Source: an uncultured Flavobacteriales bacterium (lineage in GTDB: Bacteria > Bacteroidota > Bacteroidia > Flavobacteriales_D > Parvicellaceae). Taken from it: DNA of 64,000 nucleotides. The position numbers and the translations under genes were made by a program. The DNA is taken from positions 62,001 to 126,000 of the forward strand of contig CALSMU010000008.1 of the NCBI GenBank assembly GCA_943787535.1, read 5' to 3'. The notes under the pieces are model-generated. The model searched no databases. It saw only the letters and a program-made list of their open reading frames with translations, and had not been told where the DNA came from. Shown in pieces: positions 52,420 through 61,595 of this stretch (the stretch's first letter is position 1; each line of letters opens with the position of its first letter).

Positions 52420-53145
52420 TTATTTACCTGGTGCGTCTAGTATATCTAAAAACTCGATAGAACTACCTTCCATTTTTTGAATAACCTTTTCAACTTTACT
52501 TACTAAGTAATTGTAAAATACATAAGCTATAATACCAACAATCAATCCACCTACAGTAGTTATCATTGCTTCAAAAATACCACCAGAAAGACTTTGAATT
52601 TCAACTCCTTCGTTACTCATTGTATGCATTACCTGAATCATTCCCAAAACAGTTCCTAAAAACCCAATCATTGGTGCTACACCAGCTGTAGTAGCTAATA
52701 TCGATAGTCTAGTTTCTAATTTATAAACTTCAATTTTACCAACGTTCTCAATGGAAACCGCAATATCTTTCATTGGTTTTCCAATTTTAGAAATTCCTTT
52801 TTCAATCATTCTAGCCATCGGGTTGTCAGATGTAGTACACAATTGTTTAGCTGCATCTAATTTCCCATCATTGACATATTCTTTAATCTTAGCCATGAAA
52901 TCTCTCTCTTCATTCAAAGCTCTTCGAATTGCAAGGAAGCGTTCGATAAAGATATAAACGGTTAATGCAGAAAGCGCAAACAACATAGACATGATGATAA
53001 TACTTGTCCAACTGTATTCTCCAGTTTCCGTATCAAATCCCCATATTAATTCCCAAAGAGAAATGTCTGTTGTTTTAGTTAATGTGTCTGATACGGCATC
53101 ACCAACCTCTATTTGAATTTTATTTATTAAATCGAAAATATTCAT
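52420..53145 (-). CDS. exbB: ExbB/TolQ/MotA proton-channel protein
   Basis: A 241-residue inner-membrane protein with three helices (about 48-70, 145-170, 188-210). MotA/ExbB signature LSILATTAGVAPMIGFLGTVLGM (region), and GGIFEAMITTVGGLIVGIIAY. With ExbD it forms the motor that energises TonB. First gene of the operon; nhaD ends 42 bp upstream. Confidence 0.94.
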   Translation of the reverse strand: MNIFDLINKIQIEVGDAVSDTLTKTTDISLWELIWGFDTETGEYSWTSIIIMSMLFALSALTVYIFIERFLAIRRALNEERDFMAKIKEYVNDGKLDAAKQLCTTSDNPMARMIEKGISKIGKPMKDIAVSIENVGKIEVYKLETRLSILATTAGVAPMIGFLGTVLGMIQVMHTMSNEGVEIQSLSGGIFEAMITTVGGLIVGIIAYVFYNYLVSKVEKVIQKMEGSSIEFLDILDAPGK

Positions 53146-53187
53146 ATTTACTTTTTATTAACGTAATAATCGTTCAATTGTTGTTCG

Positions 53188-54600
53188 TCAAAAAATTAGA
53201 AAAACACCAGCTCCGGCAAGATAACCTAATAATGCTAACCAAGCCATGTTTTTTAAGTACCAAAAGAAAGAGATTTTTTCCATTCCCATAGCTACAACAC
53301 CCGCAGCAGAGCCAATAATTAACATACTTCCACCTGTACCAGCAGCGTACGCTATAAAGTGCCAAACTGAAGAATCAGTTGCGTATAAAAGTTCTCCAGC
53401 TTCATTGACTTCTTGCATATTGAACATACCCATACTTGCAGCAACTAAAGGAACGTTGTCAATTACAGCGGAACCAGCTCCCAATAGCATTACAAAAATA
53501 TTGGTATCCATTGATGCATTTACAGTGTTGCCAAAATTAAAAATCATACCTAACGACTCTAAAGCTGCGACAGTCATTAAAATACCTAAGAAGAATAGAA
53601 TTGAGGGCATTTCAATTTTTGCTAATGCTTTAAAGGTTGGGCTGTTATGACCATCATCATCAACGTGGTCAATTTTATCTTCTAAACTTGTCATACTAAA
53701 CTGCCGAGCTGTTATAAGTTCAGCAACTAAAGCAACTATAGATAAAGACAACATCATTCCAACATAAGGAGGAAGGTGTGTAACCGTTTTAAAGATAGGA
53801 ACAAAAACAATTAAACTTAACCCTAAATAAAGCATTAAAGGACCTTTTGAATTTTCATTGCCTTGAGCAGGAGGAGATTCAAAATGTCCTTTAAATGGTT
53901 TCATAAATGTTGCCAATAATGTTGGAATTACCATGCAAACTAACGACGGTAAAATTAAGTACTCAATTAATTTTACTGTGGTAACCTTTTCGCCCATCCA
54001 AAGCATTGTTGTGGTAACATCGCCAATTGGAGACCATGCACCACCAGCATTTGCTGCAATAATTATAATACCCGCAAACCAAATACGGTCTTTGTTATCA
54101 GGGATTAATTTTCTAAGAATTGTTATTAAAACAATTGTTGCTGTTAGGTTATCAATGATAGCAGAAAGTATAAATGCTAAGATAGACATAATCCAAAGTA
54201 GTGTTTTCTTTTTGTTAGTTCTAACATAATTTTTAATAGTAGAAAAACCATCGAAGTGGTCAACTATTTCAACAATAGTCATTGCTCCTACAAGGAAAAT
54301 TAATATCTCGCAAGTCTTCCCAAAATGGTGAAGCAGCGTATGTTCTAACCAACCAGCTTTGGAGTCACTATACGTACCTCCTTGACCCTCGACGTGATCA
54401 GGAAGATCAGCAAAGTTAGGTACCAATGTATGATGAGCTGAGTCAAACCATTGTGTAAAATCACCTAGTCCAAATGCAACAGCTGCCCAAGCTAAAGCCA
54501 TCATTAGTAATGCAGGAACTAACTTATCTACTTTTAAACTATGCTCTAAGGTAATAGCTAAGTATCCTAAAACAAATATTACAACGATTAATACCTCCAT
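53188..54600 (-). CDS. nhaD: NhaD-type Na+/H+ antiporter
   Basis: A 470-residue polytopic antiporter (about 12 membrane segments). Key segments: FLVGAMTIVEIVDHFDGF, SAIIDNLTATIVLITILRKLI (with the conserved Asn/Asp), AANAGGAWSPIGDVTTTMLW and AVIDNVPLVAASMGMF. It exports Na+ in exchange for protons in saline or alkaline habitats. It starts 3 bp after the dehydrogenase stop, so the two are co-transcribed. Confidence 0.93.
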   Translation of the reverse strand: MEVLIVVIFVLGYLAITLEHSLKVDKLVPALLMMALAWAAVAFGLGDFTQWFDSAHHTLVPNFADLPDHVEGQGGTYSDSKAGWLEHTLLHHFGKTCEILIFLVGAMTIVEIVDHFDGFSTIKNYVRTNKKKTLLWIMSILAFILSAIIDNLTATIVLITILRKLIPDNKDRIWFAGIIIIAANAGGAWSPIGDVTTTMLWMGEKVTTVKLIEYLILPSLVCMVIPTLLATFMKPFKGHFESPPAQGNENSKGPLMLYLGLSLIVFVPIFKTVTHLPPYVGMMLSLSIVALVAELITARQFSMTSLEDKIDHVDDDGHNSPTFKALAKIEMPSILFFLGILMTVAALESLGMIFNFGNTVNASMDTNIFVMLLGAGSAVIDNVPLVAASMGMFNMQEVNEAGELLYATDSSVWHFIAYAAGTGGSMLIIGSAAGVVAMGMEKISFFWYLKNMAWLALLGYLAGAGVFLIF

Positions 54601-54603
54601 AAT

Positions 54604-55833
54604 TTAAATAAGCTGATTTAAAGCAACTTCAAATGCAGTTTTTGCAATTTGCGTTTTACTCTTGTTGATGTTGTAAGCATTTTCCAATGCCTTTTTTATT
54701 GTGTTTGATGTATCGATAAAGATTGCATCATCTTCAATTTTATCTAAATCTGTACTCATTAAGTAAGCAAAAACTCTAGCCATACCGCAGTTTGAAATAA
54801 AATCTGGGATAACGCTTATGTTGTTATCTGTATAGTCAGCAATTGCTCCAAAGAAAATTTCAGGATCTGCAAAAGGAACATTAGCTCCAGCTGCAATTAC
54901 TTCCATTCCTGCAGAAATCATTCTGTCAACTTGGTCTTTTGTGATTAAACGAGATGCTGCACAAGGAAGAAATACTTCAGCCTTCAAATCCCAAATCTTA
55001 TTATTTACCTCGTCAAAAGATAACAAATTTGGAGCATTCAGGGCATTTCCATCTTTTTCTAAAAAGAGTGTTCTTATTTCCTCAAGAGAAAAACCATCTT
55101 CTTTTATCAAGCCGCCAACGCGATCAATAATCCCCACGATAAGAGCTCCTTCTTGCGCTAAGTAATATGCTCCAGCACTTCCAACATTGCCCCATCCTTG
55201 AATGATGACACGCTTTCCTTTAAGCTCACCACCATAAATATCATAATAATGTTTTACGGATTCAGCAACACCATATCCAGTAATCATATCTGCTACCACA
55301 TATTTACGGGCAACTGATGGGCTGTACATTGGATTTTCAATAGCTTTTATAACGCCAAGTCTTAATTGTCCAATACGGTTTATTTTTTGCGATTCCCTTG
55401 GTTGAAAATGCCCATTAAAAACCCCTTCTTGTGGATGCCAAACTCCGCAATCTTCTGTTATCGGAATAACTTCATGAATTTCGTCAACATTCAAATCCCC
55501 ACCTGTACCATAGTAATGTTTTAATAATGGAGTAACAGCTTTATACCATCGTTCTAATACCCCTGTTTTTCGAGGATCGTTTGGATCAAAATTAATTCCA
55601 GATTTAGCACCTCCAATCGCTGGTCCTGAAACCGTAAACTTAACTTCCATGGTCTTGGCTAAAGATTCAACTTCACGTTTATCCAGTCCAACTCTCATTC
55701 TTGTTCCACCGCCAGCAGCTCCACCTCTCAAGGTATTAATCACTACCCATCCTTCAGCCTCAGTTTCTTGATCTTTCCACTCAAAAATAATCTCAGGTTG
55801 CTTGTTTTCAAACTTCTTTAGTAATTCTATCAT
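54604..55833 (-). CDS. Glu/Leu/Phe/Val dehydrogenase
   Basis: A 409-residue amino-acid dehydrogenase with the catalytic-lysine region VSGPAIGGAKSGINFDP, GTGGDLNVDE and the NAD-binding GWGNVGSAGAYYLAQEG. The 409-residue length, with no long N-terminal domain, is between leucine dehydrogenases (about 360) and hexameric glutamate dehydrogenases (about 420), so the substrate is left open. It has its own clear promoter. Confidence 0.88.
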   Translation of the reverse strand: MIELLKKFENKQPEIIFEWKDQETEAEGWVVINTLRGGAAGGGTRMRVGLDKREVESLAKTMEVKFTVSGPAIGGAKSGINFDPNDPRKTGVLERWYKAVTPLLKHYYGTGGDLNVDEIHEVIPITEDCGVWHPQEGVFNGHFQPRESQKINRIGQLRLGVIKAIENPMYSPSVARKYVVADMITGYGVAESVKHYYDIYGGELKGKRVIIQGWGNVGSAGAYYLAQEGALIVGIIDRVGGLIKEDGFSLEEIRTLFLEKDGNALNAPNLLSFDEVNNKIWDLKAEVFLPCAASRLITKDQVDRMISAGMEVIAAGANVPFADPEIFFGAIADYTDNNISVIPDFISNCGMARVFAYLMSTDLDKIEDDAIFIDTSNTIKKALENAYNINKSKTQIAKTAFEVALNQLI

Positions 55834-55852
55834 TGTGTTGTTTCAGTTCAAG

Positions 55853-55881
55853 CAAAAGTAACAAAATTTCATAGGTATCAA
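55853..55881 (-). promoter_or_regulatory. Promoter of the dehydrogenase-nhaD operon
   Basis: Minus strand TTG (55879-55881), 18 bp, TACTTTTG (55853-55860), perfect to TAnnTTTG. RNA start near 55846, a leader of only about 13 bases. Confidence 0.7.
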
Positions 55882-55937
55882 TTTTTGCATTTTGTTTTTT
55901 TTATTGAGACGATGTTAATTAATTGATTTAAAATATT

Positions 55938-56993
55938 TTATAAATAAATAGTTCCACCTACAGAATCTTGTTTGGCTCCTGTTACGGAGGAAAGACAATT
56001 AACGAGTTGTTTTTTACGCAGAACCCCCAAGAAACCAAAAATTACAGCCTCTTTATATTCTATTATTTTGTTTTCAGGGATAATTATTTGCGCGTCGGCA
56101 GTGCTTCTTATCTCTGAAACCCAAAATGAATTGTATGCTCCGCCTCCTGTTATTAATACTTTTTTATCTTGGGTACTCGAGAGTATTTTACAAATTTGAT
56201 GCGCTAAGTGTTTTCCAAATGTGTTTAGCTTATCTGCGTTTGAAATGTTATATTTATCTAAAATAGGTTTGAAATTGATAATAAAGTTTTCTTTTCCTAA
56301 GGATTTAGGATGTGATTTTGAGAAAAATTCGATAGCATTTAAATCATTATATAAATTGTGGTTAAAATTGCCTGAGGCACCCAATTTTCCTTTATCGTCG
56401 TATTCAATTCCTTCCAAGCTGCAAACGTAGTTGCTAACCATATTTGCCATTGCTAGGTCGTATGAGATGCGTTTACCTTTTGCTTTAAATGAAATATTTG
56501 CAATTCCGCCCAGATTAATGCAGTAATCATATTCGGAAAAGAGTAGTTCATCACCGATTGGCACTAATGGAGCTCCTTGACCTCCAAGTGCAACGTCTTT
56601 TGAACGGAAATCACATATTGTTTCTATGCCCGTAATCGCTGCTATTTGTGCTCCACATCCGATTTGAGTAGTCAAATTATTATTAGGTTGATGGAAGATA
56701 GTGTGTCCATGTGACGCTAAGAAATCGGTGTTTGTAATTTTGTTTTTATGAATGAATTTATTGACTTCATTGCCAATTAATGCTCCAAATTTAGTATGAA
56801 ATAGCGCATAATTTATAGCAGATTCATTTTCTAAATCTGCCAGTACATTTTTTTGCTCTTTGGAGTAAGGAACTGTTTCATGGTGTATTAAATTAAAACG
56901 CCATTTTTCGTCAAAATTAAATTTACAATGAGCTATATCTAGTCCATCTAACGATGTGCCTGACATTAAACCTATTACGTTGAAAGATTCCAT
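55938..56993 (-). CDS. anmK: Anhydro-N-acetylmuramic acid kinase
   Basis: Phosphorylates and opens 1,6-anhydro-MurNAc in peptidoglycan recycling. 351 residues; the N-terminal GLMSGTSLDGLDIA (8-21), the catalytic QGAPLVPIGDELLF, ATP-site NLGGIANIS and TGGGAYNSFWVSEI are all present. Divergent from the acyl-CoA dehydrogenase. Confidence 0.95.
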   Translation of the reverse strand: MESFNVIGLMSGTSLDGLDIAHCKFNFDEKWRFNLIHHETVPYSKEQKNVLADLENESAINYALFHTKFGALIGNEVNKFIHKNKITNTDFLASHGHTIFHQPNNNLTTQIGCGAQIAAITGIETICDFRSKDVALGGQGAPLVPIGDELLFSEYDYCINLGGIANISFKAKGKRISYDLAMANMVSNYVCSLEGIEYDDKGKLGASGNFNHNLYNDLNAIEFFSKSHPKSLGKENFIINFKPILDKYNISNADKLNTFGKHLAHQICKILSSTQDKKVLITGGGAYNSFWVSEIRSTADAQIIIPENKIIEYKEAVIFGFLGVLRKKQLVNCLSSVTGAKQDSVGGTIYL

Positions 56994-57085
56994 AATTTAA
57001 CTTAAAAAAGTTGCTCAAGGTGAAGATAACAACTAATTTTGAAGTATTAATTAAAGATTGAATTTTAATACTAATAGTTGATAAC

Positions 57086-58228
57086 ATGGATTTTAGATTA
57101 ACGGAAGAACAGTTGGCAGTTAGAGATGCTGCTAAAGATTTTGCACAAAACATGTGTAAGCCAGGAGTGATTGAAAGAGATACCAATCAACAAGTGCCTA
57201 TAGAACAACTAAAACAATTAGGAGAACTCGGTTTTATGGGAATGATGGTTGATCCAAAGTATGGGGGAAGTGGTATGGATACTGTTTCTTATGCATTGGC
57301 TATGGAAGAAATCTCAAAAATAGATGCCTCTGTTTCTGTTGCTATGTCCGTAAATAATTCTTTAGTCTGCTGGGGTTTGGAACAATTCGGTACTGAAGAA
57401 CAAAAACAAAAATATTTAATTGATCTAGCTACGGGGAATAAAATTGGAGCATTTTGTCTTTCTGAGCCTGAGGCTGGTTCGGATGCAACTTCCCAAAGAA
57501 CTACAGCAATAGATAAGGGCGACCATTATTTATTGAACGGCACAAAAAATTGGATAACGAGCGGAAGTACTGCTTCAACCTATATTGTAATTGCTCAAAC
57601 TGATGTAGATAAGGGGCATAAAGGGATCAATGCTTTTATTATAGAGAGAGGAATGGAAGGATTTATTGTTGGAGCGAAAGAAGACAAACTTGGTATCAGA
57701 GGTTCAGATACACATACTTTGTTGTTTAATGATGTGAAAGTTCCAAAAGAGAATAGGGTAGGAGAAGATGGATTTGGATTTAAGTTTGCAATGAAGACCC
57801 TTGCTGGGGGGAGAATTGGTATTGCTGCTCAGGCCCTAGGAATTGCCTCGGGGGCTTATGAAATTGCTCTTGCTTATTCTAAAGAAAGAGAAACATTTGG
57901 TAAACCCATTTGCGAGCACCAAATGATTCAACTTAAATTATCAAAAATGGCTTTGGATATTGAAGCCGCAAGAATGTTGGTATTAAAGGCTGCTTGGCAT
58001 AAAGATGAGCACATGGATTATAATACTTCTGGAGCTATGGCAAAATTGATTGCATCCCAGGTAGCGATGGAAACGACCGTTGAGGCTGTTCAAATTCATG
58101 GAGGGTATGGTTTTGTTAAAGAATACCATGTAGAAAGGTTGATGAGAGATGCTAAAATTACACAGATTTATGAAGGTACTTCTGAAATCCAGAATATCGT
58201 AATTGCTAGAAGCATATTAAAAGATTAA
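57086..58228 (+). CDS. Acyl-CoA dehydrogenase
   Basis: A 380-residue flavoprotein. Motifs FCLSEPEAGSDATSQRT (substrate/FAD), NWITSG, the second FAD motif QIHGGYGFVKEYHVERLMRDAKI (region near 345-367) and the terminal QIYEGTSEIQNIVIARSIL. The catalytic Glu is in YEGTSE. It starts beta-oxidation or branched-chain amino-acid degradation. Alone, followed by about 250 bp holding a terminator. Confidence 0.93.
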   Translation: MDFRLTEEQLAVRDAAKDFAQNMCKPGVIERDTNQQVPIEQLKQLGELGFMGMMVDPKYGGSGMDTVSYALAMEEISKIDASVSVAMSVNNSLVCWGLEQFGTEEQKQKYLIDLATGNKIGAFCLSEPEAGSDATSQRTTAIDKGDHYLLNGTKNWITSGSTASTYIVIAQTDVDKGHKGINAFIIERGMEGFIVGAKEDKLGIRGSDTHTLLFNDVKVPKENRVGEDGFGFKFAMKTLAGGRIGIAAQALGIASGAYEIALAYSKERETFGKPICEHQMIQLKLSKMALDIEAARMLVLKAAWHKDEHMDYNTSGAMAKLIASQVAMETTVEAVQIHGGYGFVKEYHVERLMRDAKITQIYEGTSEIQNIVIARSILKD

Positions 58229-58422
58229 TTTATTTAACCTATTTTGTATACACAGCGGGGGTTTTGAATGAAGCTACCATTTTTTTTTATCGTATAAAAT
58301 TGGCAGGTCCTGGGTTTAATTAATTAGCGGTTACATTAATTATAGGCCGCAATGCTGAATTAACGCATAAATCTTAGGAGTATTAGTTTTACCTCAAAAT
58401 AAAAATGAGATGTATGTATAAA

Positions 58423-58452
58423 AAAAGAGCCTCAATTTCTTGAAGCTCTTTT
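58423..58452. terminator. Bidirectional intrinsic terminator between acyl-CoA dehydrogenase and gldJ
   Basis: Stem AAAAGAGC.TCAA/TTGA.GCTCTTTT (58423-58452, one mismatch), loop TTTC, with A/T-rich flanks on both sides. It ends gldJ on the minus strand and probably also the plus-strand gene. Confidence 0.82.
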
Positions 58453-58475
58453 AGGGGTTAATTTTTAAGTGGGCA

Positions 58476-60398
58476 CTATCTTGGGTCACCTAATCCAATA
58501 GGACTTCCGACTCTATCCATAGCACATCTAAAACCAATGTTTGCTGTTGACAAATCATGATCTAAGTATCTTCTTGTTCCAGGACTTAACCAATAAACTC
58601 TATCTCTCCAAGATCCTCCTTTGAAAACTTTGGACTTATCAGATATTAAACTTGTTGGGTCTTGAGCTCCAGCCAATCCTTTTTCTTTTCCACTTTGATA
58701 CATAACCCAATCTTCATTCATGCTTCCTGCATTAATCTGTCCAACTCTTTCTCCTCCATTGGCACTATTAGGGTAATAAATAGAAGAGTTTATGTCACCA
58801 TCTAATTCATCAATATTATCCGCTACTCTGTAGTTTCTACGCTTAAGGTTCTCTTCTGCTGTTGTTTCTCTAACTTTTACGTTACCCGGAGTGTTCACTA
58901 CATATTCTGAGATTCCAGATCTTAACATTGGTGAAATTTCTAAACTGTAGTCTATAAAATCAGGATTTTGTTGAATTCGATTATCAAAATCATCAAATAC
59001 GTTATCAAAAATCTCTCGAATTCTCCTAGAGGCTTCAATAGGTTGTTTATCTTTCGAAAATTTAATTGCTTCATCTACATATGTATTAACTTCTTTAAGG
59101 AGCTCTCGCTCTAATGAATCAAGTCTAGCTCCATGTGGATACTTGGTATATTTTCTGTCGGCTGTTCCTAATCTTTCTAATTGGAATTCGGCTAAGTATT
59201 GTTTGATACCATAAACATCATACATTGTTTCGTCGTACTTTTCTGCAATAGAACCTGTGCTATTTAAGACTTTAGTTTTGAAGACATTACCTCTAAATGG
59301 ACGGAATTCATCATACTCTTCACTGGATAAAGGACGGTAAACATCCATTACCCACTCACTGACGTTACCGGCCATGTTATATAAGCCATAATCATTTGGC
59401 CAATAAGAAAATACAGGAGCAGTTATATCGGCATTATCGTTCAAGTTGCCCGCAACTCCCATCATGTCTCCTCGGCCTCTAACAAAGTTTGCCATCAGTT
59501 GTCCCTGCCACCTATCATCTGGATTACGCACCCAATGACCGTTCCACGGATAAATTCTTCTTTCTACAATTCTTTCTTCCATAGTGTTCCCAATTAAGCC
59601 ATATGCAGCGAACTCCCATTCAGCTTCTGTAGGCAGCCTGTAGCGAGGTAATAAAATACCATCAGACATCCGCACATTTCGCGTAACTAAATCTTTAGAT
59701 TTAAATTTACCAGTAGACGGGTCGTAACCTCCTTTAGAAGGGTTCATGTCAGGAATTTGTCCTCTAGGATTAACTCCTTGATCATATTGCCCTGCAAAGT
59801 ATGCGTCGGTTGAGAATGGCTCATTCTGTTGGTTAGGATTCATCATTAAAATTCCTTCTCTTATCAATATCCACTCGTTAACTCGGTCGGTTCTCCAAGC
59901 GCAAAAATCGTTTGCTTGCAGCCAAGAAACGCCAACAACAGGATAATCTCTATAAGAAGGATGTCTTAAATAGTATTCTGTGTAAGGTTCGTTGTATGCT
60001 AATTTTTCTCTCCACACCAATGTGTCGGGCAGTGCTTTTTTATATACCATTGGGAAATCGGTATATGTTCTACCTATCCAATACAAGTATTCGCACCAAT
60101 TAAAGTTGGTTACTTCAGTTTCGTCTAAGTAAAAAGAGGAAACTGTAACTCGCCTAGGGGTAGTAGCAAAATCTTTCATTAAGTCTTCTTCCACCCTTCC
60201 CATGGTAAATGTTCCTCCTTGAATTAGAATAAGTCCAGGACCTGTTTCTTGCTCTTCATAAGGAACTTTTTGAAAACCACCATTCCTGGGGTTGTTATAA
60301 TCCCAACCGGATACACTGGATCTTTCGTATGAACAAGCAGCTAATAATCCGATTAACGTAAAAGCTACTACTTTTTTCAATATGTTTTTACTCTTCAT
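58476..60398 (-). CDS. gldJ: Gliding motility / T9SS lipoprotein GldJ
   Basis: A 640-residue lipoprotein: signal ends LLAACSY, then a characteristic GWDYNNPRNGGFQ stretch, and a formylglycine-generating-enzyme (FGE-sulfatase) fold: LILIQGGTFTMGR, SSFYLDETEVTN, DYPVVGVSWLQANDFCAWRTDRVNEW (region about 150-176), AGNVSEWVMDVYRPLS and the terminal FKGGSWRDRVYW...FRCAMDR. The pattern matches GldJ rather than GldK. It stabilises the GldK ring of the T9SS. Next to a PorP/SprF protein and porU. Confidence 0.9.
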   Translation of the reverse strand: MKSKNILKKVVAFTLIGLLAACSYERSSVSGWDYNNPRNGGFQKVPYEEQETGPGLILIQGGTFTMGRVEEDLMKDFATTPRRVTVSSFYLDETEVTNFNWCEYLYWIGRTYTDFPMVYKKALPDTLVWREKLAYNEPYTEYYLRHPSYRDYPVVGVSWLQANDFCAWRTDRVNEWILIREGILMMNPNQQNEPFSTDAYFAGQYDQGVNPRGQIPDMNPSKGGYDPSTGKFKSKDLVTRNVRMSDGILLPRYRLPTEAEWEFAAYGLIGNTMEERIVERRIYPWNGHWVRNPDDRWQGQLMANFVRGRGDMMGVAGNLNDNADITAPVFSYWPNDYGLYNMAGNVSEWVMDVYRPLSSEEYDEFRPFRGNVFKTKVLNSTGSIAEKYDETMYDVYGIKQYLAEFQLERLGTADRKYTKYPHGARLDSLERELLKEVNTYVDEAIKFSKDKQPIEASRRIREIFDNVFDDFDNRIQQNPDFIDYSLEISPMLRSGISEYVVNTPGNVKVRETTAEENLKRRNYRVADNIDELDGDINSSIYYPNSANGGERVGQINAGSMNEDWVMYQSGKEKGLAGAQDPTSLISDKSKVFKGGSWRDRVYWLSPGTRRYLDHDLSTANIGFRCAMDRVGSPIGLGDPR

Positions 60399-60464
60399 AA
60401 TGCGAGATAATTTTTCCTTATAACTGTGATTATAGAAAATGGTTACAATTAATTTTATATTTTT

Positions 60465-61442
60465 TTAGAAAGATGGGCAACTTATGGTTCTAAACGATCT
60501 TTTCTTAGGTCTACATTCAAAATTGAATTGTAAGGATACTTCATGCGCCCCCCCCGTGGCAACTGAAAGTTTAGATACAGTTAAATCATAACTGTAGCCC
60601 AACCTAATTATGTCTGATTGTATTCCCATTAGAACAATAAATGAATCTTTATTTCTATACCATACACCACCTACTAATGGTCCTTTCTTTACATAAATTC
60701 CCATATTAAGTTGCGTAAACGTACCTTGTCTTCTAAATAATATGTTTGGCGAAACCATAGCGTCATCTTCTTGATACTTTGAAGCTCTGCCAGCCAGAGG
60801 TATCATAGCTCCAGCATGTCCTGTTAATTTAGTAGGTAATTCACTTAGTTCGTTTATTAAGGATTCATTTGGCTCCGATAAATGATGTGCAGCAAAACCA
60901 AAGAAGAATACATCGCTAAAACCTAAAATACCAGCAGAGAAGTCGATTCCTGAAACGGTTCCACCCCTTGGTAAATCACCTGTTTGGTAAACGAAACCTC
61001 TTCGCTCATCAATCATGTCACCAAAAGTTAGTTTACTCCAGTCTAGTGATTTTTGAAAAAATGTCGCTTCAACTCCAGTCCTAACCGAAAATTTACGATT
61101 AATTTTAACTTGATAAGAATAAATACCACTTACTCTGGTAGTTCTTAGTGTATTTGCAGCTTGATCATTGGTTACCATTAATCCAAGACCTCCAGTTAAG
61201 GATTCTACATGTTGGTCATAACTAGCGGATGTCGTAATGAAAGTTCCGGAAATACCTGGCCACTGATTTCTGTAGTTTAGTGAAATTCTCGGACATCTGG
61301 CTGTTCCCGCAAATGCAGGATTTAAATATAGGGGATTAGCGTAAAACTGGCTAAACTCAGGGTCTTGAGCTGTTACTTTTTTTGCTACACTACTACATAT
61401 AATAGCAATCAATAAAAATAATACTTTAAAATACCTGGTCAT
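60465..61442 (-). CDS. PorP/SprF family T9SS membrane protein
   Basis: A 325-residue outer-membrane protein. Signal peptide from the ATG at 61442 (a TTG 11 codons up is rejected). The mature N-terminus is QDPEFSQFYANPLYLNPAFAG, the hallmark of the PorP/SprF family (region about 25-45), and the rest alternates beta strands to a C-terminal barrel. PorP anchors the T9SS or partners a large surface adhesin; which of the two cannot be told here. 66 bp before gldJ on the same strand. Confidence 0.93.
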   Translation of the reverse strand: MTRYFKVLFLLIAIICSSVAKKVTAQDPEFSQFYANPLYLNPAFAGTARCPRISLNYRNQWPGISGTFITTSASYDQHVESLTGGLGLMVTNDQAANTLRTTRVSGIYSYQVKINRKFSVRTGVEATFFQKSLDWSKLTFGDMIDERRGFVYQTGDLPRGGTVSGIDFSAGILGFSDVFFFGFAAHHLSEPNESLINELSELPTKLTGHAGAMIPLAGRASKYQEDDAMVSPNILFRRQGTFTQLNMGIYVKKGPLVGGVWYRNKDSFIVLMGIQSDIIRLGYSYDLTVSKLSVATGGAHEVSLQFNFECRPKKRSFRTISCPSF

Positions 61443-61595
61443 AAGTTTATAAATGATTGTGCAAAATCGATCCAATATTACGAAAAAAAAATGGTTGGGT
61501 TACAATTTAATAGCTAGATTTATGCAATAAATGACATCTCGGTGTCGTTTTTCCAAAAATAAGTGTAATTAACTTGCCATTTACTACCTTAAATA

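Noticed and set aside
58229..58422. Possible small gene between the acyl-CoA dehydrogenase and gldJ
   Set aside because: No frame with a plausible start or conserved-looking sequence was seen; the interval holds only the terminator.
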